Assembly (NCBI GenBank): GCA_964576535.1
Contig: CAZNWB010000073.1
Span: forward strand, 1-16,839
Reading direction: 5' to 3'
Source of the DNA: 2-02-FULL-66-22 sp964576535
GTDB taxonomy: Bacteria; Methylomirabilota; Methylomirabilia; Methylomirabilales; 2-02-FULL-66-22
Length of the DNA: 16,839 nt
A program made the translations under genes and the position numbers. The number at the start of each line of letters is the position of its first letter. Position 1 is the stretch's first letter. The notes under the pieces were generated by a model. That model saw nothing but the letters and a program-made list of their open reading frames with translations, ran no database searches and was not told where the DNA came from. This document shows positions 12,558-16,839 of this stretch, piece after piece.

Positions 12558-13825
12558 CCGAGCCCCCCGGTTGTCTCACGCCACTCCTGGTGCAGGTCGC
12601 GGAAGGCCAGGGCGGCTTCCCGTTCGTCCACGTCGCGACCCAAGAGCCTCACCCAGGGCGATGCCGCAATTCCGTGGTCGCCAAAGACCTGGATCGCCTC
12701 CTGGTCAAAAGCGCCGCGGAAGGCAAAGAGCATGGGGATGCTCGGCTTTCCGCCAGTGCCGGGGAATAGCTCCTTGAGGGCGGCGACGATCCCACGCGCC
12801 GTGTTGTCCAATTGCTGGCTGCTGATGCACGAGACAAAGAGGTAGCCCTGGATGTGCGGCTGAGACAGGATCACCTTGGTGATCCGGTACATCTTGGATG
12901 CCGACGGATTGCCTGACGTATCCGCGAAGTTCACAGGGTAGTACCCCAGGGGGACCAACTCGTCCATGGCCGTGAGACTGGCCCCCGTTCCGACGCAGTC
13001 GAAGGCCACCGGGATCTTGCCCAGCTCCCGTGCGAGAGAGCCATCGGGGTCGAGCTGAACAAAATGGGCGGTTCCCCGATGATCACCCTGGTCAATGGTG
13101 CCGGCAATCACCTCCAGGGATGTTGGGGCCCGTCCGGTCTCCTCCGTCAGGGTGAGGCCGAGTTCCGGCTGACGCCAGATCGCGTCGTCGTCAATGTCCA
13201 CGCGGGCATCGGCGGCCACGGGACCCTCGGGCGTCAAGGCCAAGGGGTTGATCTCCACGAGCTTGCAGTCGTACGTCCGGTACGTGCGGTACAGGTTGCA
13301 GAGGACCGGGGCCAGGGCCAGCGTGTCGGTGCTGGTGGCACCCGGGGTGCGGCGGATGATGTTGCGGGCGACGTGGTCGGGCAGACCCTCGCGGATGTTC
13401 ACGGGGGCCTGGAAGACGCGGGCGGGGTCCTGGGTCGCCGTTTCCTCGATCTCCACGCCGCCGTGAAGAGAGAGGAGGACAACGGGCTGCCGGCGCGAGG
13501 GGTCGGCCGTTACCGCCAGATAGGCCTCGCGCTGGATCGCCAGGCGCTGCTCGACGAGGACGGCCTCGACGGGGATGCCGTGGAAGGCCTCGCCCAGCAG
13601 GGCGCAGGTTGCCATGCGCACCTCTTCCGTGGTGGCGGCGAAGCGGATGCCCCCCGCCTTGCCTCGTCCCCCCGCAAGGACCTGGGCCTTGATGGCGACG
13701 GGGAATCCGATTTCTTGGGCGATCCTGGCCGCCTCGACCTGGCTGTGGGCCACGCCGCCCTTGGGGACAGGGATCCCCATGCGGCGAAGCAGTTCCTTGC
13801 CTTGGTGCTCATAGAGCCTGGCCAT
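12554..13825 (-). CDS. sucC: Succinyl-CoA-synthetase-like CoA ligase, beta subunit (divergent)
   Basis: 423-residue ATP-grasp subunit that would bind nucleotide and the acid substrate and work with the alpha subunit. N-terminal motifs are canonical: EHQGKELLRRMGIPVP (6-21), KAQVLAGGRGKAGG (46-59), GGVEIEETA (122-130) and LVEINPLALT (189-198; E191 and N193 metal region). The C-terminal ligase domain departs from E. coli SucC: GNIGCMVNGAGL is replaced by a FDCVGTGASLTAMD region (275-288), and the NIFGGI motif that caps the phosphohistidine site by VSCISSQQLDN (331-341). It is also about 35 residues longer. It therefore belongs to a divergent branch with uncertain substrate and mechanism. ATG at 13825 has AAGGCGG upstream, inside a stem described separately. 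Confidence 0.87.
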   Translation of the reverse strand: MARLYEHQGKELLRRMGIPVPKGGVAHSQVEAARIAQEIGFPVAIKAQVLAGGRGKAGGIRFAATTEEVRMATCALLGEAFHGIPVEAVLVEQRLAIQREAYLAVTADPSRRQPVVLLSLHGGVEIEETATQDPARVFQAPVNIREGLPDHVARNIIRRTPGATSTDTLALAPVLCNLYRTYRTYDCKLVEINPLALTPEGPVAADARVDIDDDAIWRQPELGLTLTEETGRAPTSLEVIAGTIDQGDHRGTAHFVQLDPDGSLARELGKIPVAFDCVGTGASLTAMDELVPLGYYPVNFADTSGNPSASKMYRITKVILSQPHIQGYLFVSCISSQQLDNTARGIVAALKELFPGTGGKPSIPMLFAFRGAFDQEAIQVFGDHGIAASPWVRLLGRDVDEREAALAFRDLHQEWRETTGGLG

Positions 13826-13838
13826 GGGGTCGGTCCGC

Positions 13839-13891
13839 CTTCACCCGTCCCGTGCGAGCGTGGCGCGGGCGGGAGCGCGAGCCGGGTGAAG
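13839..13891. repeat. Inverted repeat next to the sucC-like ribosome site
   Basis: CTTCACCCG (13839-13847) and CGGGTGAAG (13883-13891) are a perfect 9-bp inverted pair across 35 bases, in the spacer between the SDR stop and the sucC-like start. On the mRNA the 3' arm ends in GGTGAAG, part of the GAAGGCGG ribosome site, so the stem could mask it. Confidence 0.5.
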
Positions 13892-13911
13892 ATTTCGATG
13901 GTGAGCGGTGG

Positions 13912-14676
13912 TCATTGAGCGGTCCAGCCCCCGTCCACCATCAGGATGTGGCCGGTGACGAGATCCGAGGCCGGCGAGGCCAGGTAGATGGCGGCCCCCA
14001 CGACATCTTCCGCCTCGCCCGCCCGTCCCATGGGAATCTTGGCGACCATCTGCCGGAAGGCCTGGGGGTCATCCTGGATGAACCGGCTCATGTCGGTTCG
14101 GATCAGCGTGGGACCGATGGCGTTGACCTGGACATTGGAGGGGGCCCACTCGAGGGCGAGGGCCTTCGTGAGCAGGGTGACCCCGCCCTTGGTCATGCTG
14201 TACACCGAGCGGGGCGCGCCCCCGACGATGCCGAGGGTGGAACCGATGTTGATGATCTTTCCCGCCCGTCGGGCCAGCATGGTTCGGCCCACCGCCTGGG
14301 CGCAGAAGAAGAGACCCTGCAGATTCACCGCCACGTGTTCGTGAAAATTCTCCTCCGTCACCTCGAGGGCAGGCATCGGCCGGTTGATCCCCGCGTTGTT
14401 GATCAGGATGTCGATCTGGCCGAAGGCCCGGAGGGCGATGCCCACACCCGCCTCGATGGATTCCACCGAGCGGACGTCCACGACAACGACTTCGGCCTTG
14501 CGACCGAGGGCGCGGACCTGGCGGGCGACCGCCTGGAGATCGGGAAGGGTCCGGCTGCACAGGCAGAGATCCGCCCCGCTCTCCGCCAGCCCCAGGGCGA
14601 TGGCGCGGCCGATCCCCCGGCTGGCACCGGTCACAAAGGCCACCTTTCCCGTCAGGTCAAATCCCCGATAGGCCAC
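13912..14676 (-). CDS. Short-chain dehydrogenase/reductase (FabG-like)
   Basis: 254-residue classical SDR, NAD(P)(H)-dependent oxidoreductase on hydroxyl/keto groups. It carries TGASRGIG (16-23, cofactor glycine motif), NNAG (93-96), N118, S146, Y159 and K163 (YSMTK), i.e. a complete catalytic tetrad, and the C-terminal VTGHILMVDGGW typical of FabG-type enzymes. The D67-V region (VVVVDVRS) is the adenine-binding strand. Starts with GTG at 14676, with GGGAG about nine bases upstream. It follows the crotonase gene by 15 bp, clearly one transcript. In this cluster a 3-hydroxyacyl-CoA or hydroxy-acid dehydrogenase role is likely, but the substrate is not readable. Confidence 0.92.
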   Translation of the reverse strand: MAYRGFDLTGKVAFVTGASRGIGRAIALGLAESGADLCLCSRTLPDLQAVARQVRALGRKAEVVVVDVRSVESIEAGVGIALRAFGQIDILINNAGINRPMPALEVTEENFHEHVAVNLQGLFFCAQAVGRTMLARRAGKIINIGSTLGIVGGAPRSVYSMTKGGVTLLTKALALEWAPSNVQVNAIGPTLIRTDMSRFIQDDPQAFRQMVAKIPMGRAGEAEDVVGAAIYLASPASDLVTGHILMVDGGWTAQ

Positions 14677-14691
14677 GACCCGGATCTCCCG

Positions 14692-15483
14692 TCACCGTCC
14701 CTGAAACTTCGGCGGGCGTCTCGCCAGAAAGGCGTCCAGGCCCTCCTTGAAGTCGCGGCTGCTGAAGGCCTTGACGAACTGCTGCTGGATTGCCCGCGGG
14801 GGCCGGCGGTGCCCCTCGATGGCGATCCAGTTGACCGCTTGCTTCGCCGAGCGGATCGTAAGGGGGGCGTTCACGGCGAGTTGGCGGACGAGGGCCAGGG
14901 TGAACCCTTCCAGCTCCGCATCCGGGACCACGTGGTTGACCAGGCCCACCTGCAGCGCACGGCGGGCATCGACGGGTTGACCGCTGAAGAGGATCTCCTT
15001 GGCCACGGCGGGACCCACCAGGCTGACGAGGCGGGCGGCCGCGCCCGGATTCACGGCCGCACCCAGCTTGGCCGCGGGGATTCCAAGCTGTGCCGACTCC
15101 CCGGCGATGCGCAGGTCGCAGGCGGCTGCAATGTGACATCCCCCTCCCATGGCATAGCCCTGGATCATGGCCACCACAGGGAGCGGGCACCGTACCAGAC
15201 TGTCCAGCGCCCGGACGACCAGCCTCTCGAAGGCGTGGGCGGCCTTCGGATCGGTGAAGCCCGGCAACTCGCTGATGTCGGCGCCCGAGGCGAAGGCCTT
15301 GCCCCCGGCGCCGCTCACGACCAGGCTGCGGACTCCCGGCTGGCGCTGGAGGCGCCGGACGAGCTTGGGCAGTTCCTCCCACATCCGGGTGGTGATGGCG
15401 TTCCGCACGTGGGGCCGGTTGAAGATGATGCGGGCGTAACTCTCACTTTCCTCGATCAGGATCTCGGGTGTGTCTTCTGCCAT
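14692..15483 (-). CDS. Enoyl-CoA hydratase/isomerase (crotonase) family protein without both classical glutamates
   Basis: 263-residue crotonase-fold enzyme acting on an acyl-CoA. Oxyanion-hole motifs are present: FASGADI (64-70) and GYAMGGGC (109-116). The two catalytic glutamates of rat enoyl-CoA hydratase (E144 in GGGCE, E164 in PE) align with H117 (GGGCH) and A137 (IPA), 20 residues apart as in the model. Hydration by the usual mechanism is thus unlikely; decarboxylase, isomerase, hydrolase or another crotonase reaction is possible. ATG at 15483 is chosen for an AGGA site about eight bases upstream; an extension to 15528 would nearly reach the leuB stop. Middle gene of the leuB-crotonase-SDR run. 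Confidence 0.88.
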   Translation of the reverse strand: MAEDTPEILIEESESYARIIFNRPHVRNAITTRMWEELPKLVRRLQRQPGVRSLVVSGAGGKAFASGADISELPGFTDPKAAHAFERLVVRALDSLVRCPLPVVAMIQGYAMGGGCHIAAACDLRIAGESAQLGIPAAKLGAAVNPGAAARLVSLVGPAVAKEILFSGQPVDARRALQVGLVNHVVPDAELEGFTLALVRQLAVNAPLTIRSAKQAVNWIAIEGHRRPPRAIQQQFVKAFSSRDFKEGLDAFLARRPPKFQGR

Positions 15484-15532
15484 GATGATTCCTCGCGCGG
15501 GGAAAAAAACCGGGAGGACTTCTTCCACCCTG

Positions 15533-16612
15533 CTAGGTCTTGCCGGCCAGCACCGCCTCGGCGACGAGGTCCCCCATGCGGCGCGTCCCGACGGTCTGGG
15601 TTTCCGGCTGCTGGATGTCCGCGGTCCGGTATCCCATGTCGAGGACGTGGGTCACCGCGGCTTCGATGGCGGTGGCGGCCTCGCCGGCCTTCAGGGAGTA
15701 TTCCAGCAGCATCGCGGCCGACAGGATGGCGGCGATGGGGTTGGCCTCGTCCCGCCCGGCGATGTCCGGAGCGCTGCCGTGGATGGGCTCGTACAGGCCG
15801 ACGCCCCGGCCCAGGCTGGCCGAGGGCAAGAGGCCGATGGAGCCGGTGAGCATCGCGGCCTCGTCGCTCAGGATGTCCCCGAAGGTGTTCTCGGCCACAA
15901 TGACGTCGAAGCTCTTGGGCCGCCGCACCAGTTGCATGGCGGCGTTGTCCACGTACATGTGATCCAGGGAGACCTCGGGAAAGGCCGCGCCGACCGTGGT
16001 CACCACCCGCCGCCAGAGTTCGGAGCTGGCCAGCACGTTGGCCTTGTCCACGGAGGTGAGGTGCCGGCGCCGTCTCCGGGCCGCCTCGAAGGCGACCCTG
16101 GCGATGCGCTCGATCTCTGGCGTCGTGTAGATCAGCGTGTCCACCCCGCGCTCCCCCTCCGGCACCTGCTCGATCCCCTTGGGCTCGCCGAAGTAGAGGC
16201 CCCCGGTCAGCTCCCGAACCACCAGGAGGTCCACGCCCTCGATCACCTCCCGCTTGAGGGTCGAGCCCTCCACCAGCGCCGCAAAGGCTTTCGCCGGCCG
16301 CAGGTTCGCAAAGAGATCGAACGCCTTGCGCAAGGCGAGGATGCTCTGCTCCGGCCGGAGCTTGCGCGGGAGCCCATCCCACCGGGGACCGCCCACGGCA
16401 CCGAACAGGATGGCGTCGGCGCCGCGGCAGACGGCCAGCGTCTGATCCGGGAGGGGCGTGCCCGCGCCCTCGTAGGCCGTGCCCCCGATGGGTGCTTCCT
16501 GAAATGCCAGGGCGAGGTGGAAGCGCGTGGCGGCGGCGCGCAGGACCTTCACTGCCTCCCGCGTTACCTCGGGACCGATACCGTCGCCGGGCAGCACAGC
16601 GATGGTGGCCAT
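15533..16612 (-). CDS. leuB: 3-isopropylmalate dehydrogenase
   Basis: 359-residue NAD-dependent beta-decarboxylating dehydrogenase; in leucine synthesis it converts 3-isopropylmalate to 2-oxoisocaproate. Motifs: GDGIGPEV (9-16), RPEQSILALRK (86-96, R95), ANLRP (R105), VVRELTGGLYFG (131-142; R133, Y140), DKANVL (K190), VDNAAMQL (D222) and ENTFGDILSDEAAMLTGSIG (241-260; D246, D250), then YEPIHGSAPDIAG (274-286). Both the SIL substrate loop and length fit LeuB better than isocitrate or tartrate dehydrogenase. ATG at 16612 follows AAGGG by about six bases; in-frame upstream starts (16639, 16711) lack a site. No other leu gene is in view. It is the first gene of the minus-strand cluster, 49 bp before the crotonase. 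Confidence 0.93.
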   Translation of the reverse strand: MATIAVLPGDGIGPEVTREAVKVLRAAATRFHLALAFQEAPIGGTAYEGAGTPLPDQTLAVCRGADAILFGAVGGPRWDGLPRKLRPEQSILALRKAFDLFANLRPAKAFAALVEGSTLKREVIEGVDLLVVRELTGGLYFGEPKGIEQVPEGERGVDTLIYTTPEIERIARVAFEAARRRRRHLTSVDKANVLASSELWRRVVTTVGAAFPEVSLDHMYVDNAAMQLVRRPKSFDVIVAENTFGDILSDEAAMLTGSIGLLPSASLGRGVGLYEPIHGSAPDIAGRDEANPIAAILSAAMLLEYSLKAGEAATAIEAAVTHVLDMGYRTADIQQPETQTVGTRRMGDLVAEAVLAGKT

Positions 16613-16772
16613 GGGAACCCTTTCCAATGAAGCGCTCATGGCCGCCCGCGGAGTCCCTGCGGCTGGGAATGCGGAAGGCCCTGGGACGGTCCCCGAGGTG
16701 TCGGTTGGCACACCGGACCCGATCCGAGGGACGGGGAGGCTTCCTGGCGCTCCGGAACGGGGGACCGCTTCC

Positions 16773-16802
16773 TTACTAACACGTGCGGAGAAACAGGGTC
16801 AA
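16773..16802 (-). promoter_or_regulatory. Possible promoter of the leuB cluster
   Basis: On the minus strand TTGACC (16802-16797), an 18-base spacer and TAGTAA (16778-16773). The -35 is good, the -10 poor. RNA would have a leader of about 150 bases before leuB; I see no T-box motif or leucine-rich leader peptide there, only a 5-bp stem. The rest of 16613-16839 shows no gene. Confidence 0.35.
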
Positions 16803-16839
16803 GGGCAATTCCCCATAGGCCTATTCACGTGACGCAAGC

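Noticed and set aside
13852..15849. A 665-codon open frame on the plus strand
   Set aside because: It lies opposite the SDR, crotonase and leuB genes, which all carry family motifs. Its own translation is low-complexity and rich in Gly, Ala, Arg, Asp; long antisense frames are expected in GC-rich DNA.
16613..16772. T-box or leucine leader peptide upstream of leuB
   Set aside because: No T-box AGGGTGGWACCGCG-like motif, no Leu-rich short frame with a ribosome site, and no terminator/antiterminator pair is visible.
1..16839. tRNA, rRNA or known riboswitch
   Set aside because: I looked through the intergenic regions and saw no tRNA-like cloverleaf sequence, rRNA segment or riboswitch consensus; a covariance-model search could still find a divergent one.

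Overview
The window is GC-rich bacterial DNA with short intergenic gaps, frequent Shine-Dalgarno sequences and several start/stop overlaps. One 10-base run of N (797-806) shows that it comes from a scaffold, probably metagenomic. Gene content (peptide/nickel-type ABC permeases, PhoD, M20 dipeptidase, HMG-CoA lyase, CoA-ligase and crotonase genes) suggests an uncultivated, heterotrophic soil, sediment or groundwater bacterium. Rokubacteria/Methylomirabilota or a similar high-GC lineage is my guess, but no marker gene here fixes the taxonomy.

Layout. 1-3313 (+): the 3' part of a DppB-type permease, an assembly gap inside a 54-bp duplication, a DppC-type permease and a PhoD-like phosphoesterase lipoprotein. 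3548-4561 (-): an AT-richer fatty acid desaturase that looks acquired. 4860-6245 (-): an M20 dipeptidase, with a good promoter upstream and an intrinsic terminator well downstream. 6530-7017 (+): two very small proteins, a DnaJ-type zinc-finger mini-protein and a stand-alone Lrp/AsnC effector domain. 7106-7957 (-): a Nif3-like metal protein. 8047-8498 (+): a good promoter followed by an N-terminal fragment of a DppB permease. 8546-9913 (+): an LsrG-like monooxygenase-fold protein and an HMG-CoA lyase. 9962-10632 (-): a MazF/ribbon-helix-helix toxin-antitoxin pair with a broken piece of a sucD 3' end directly behind it. 10729-16612 (-): a seven-gene cluster in the order leuB, crotonase, SDR, sucC-like, ferredoxin, FlK-like thioesterase, sucD-like.

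How the genes may work together. The minus-strand cluster looks like a CoA-thioester pathway. A divergent succinyl-CoA-synthetase-like ligase (alpha and beta genes split by a ferredoxin and a thioesterase) would make or use an acyl-CoA. The crotonase, SDR and isopropylmalate-dehydrogenase-like enzymes could act on the chain, and the convergent HMG-CoA lyase could cleave a 3-hydroxy-3-methyl-dicarboxyl-CoA. The substrate cannot be read from the sequence. The beta subunit has lost the usual glycine-rich active-site motif, and the crotonase lacks both classical catalytic glutamates, so neither should be assumed to do the textbook reaction.

The most unusual structural signal is a set of intergenic imperfect palindromes whose arms are built from degenerate 7- or 8-bp tandem units. 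There are three unit families (GCTGANN, NGTTCGNN, ATTTCGG) at six places, with the same architecture each time. Also notable are the toxin-antitoxin pair between two direct copies of a sucD 3' end, and a DppB N-terminal fragment at 8205 that stops where the permease at the left edge of the window begins.
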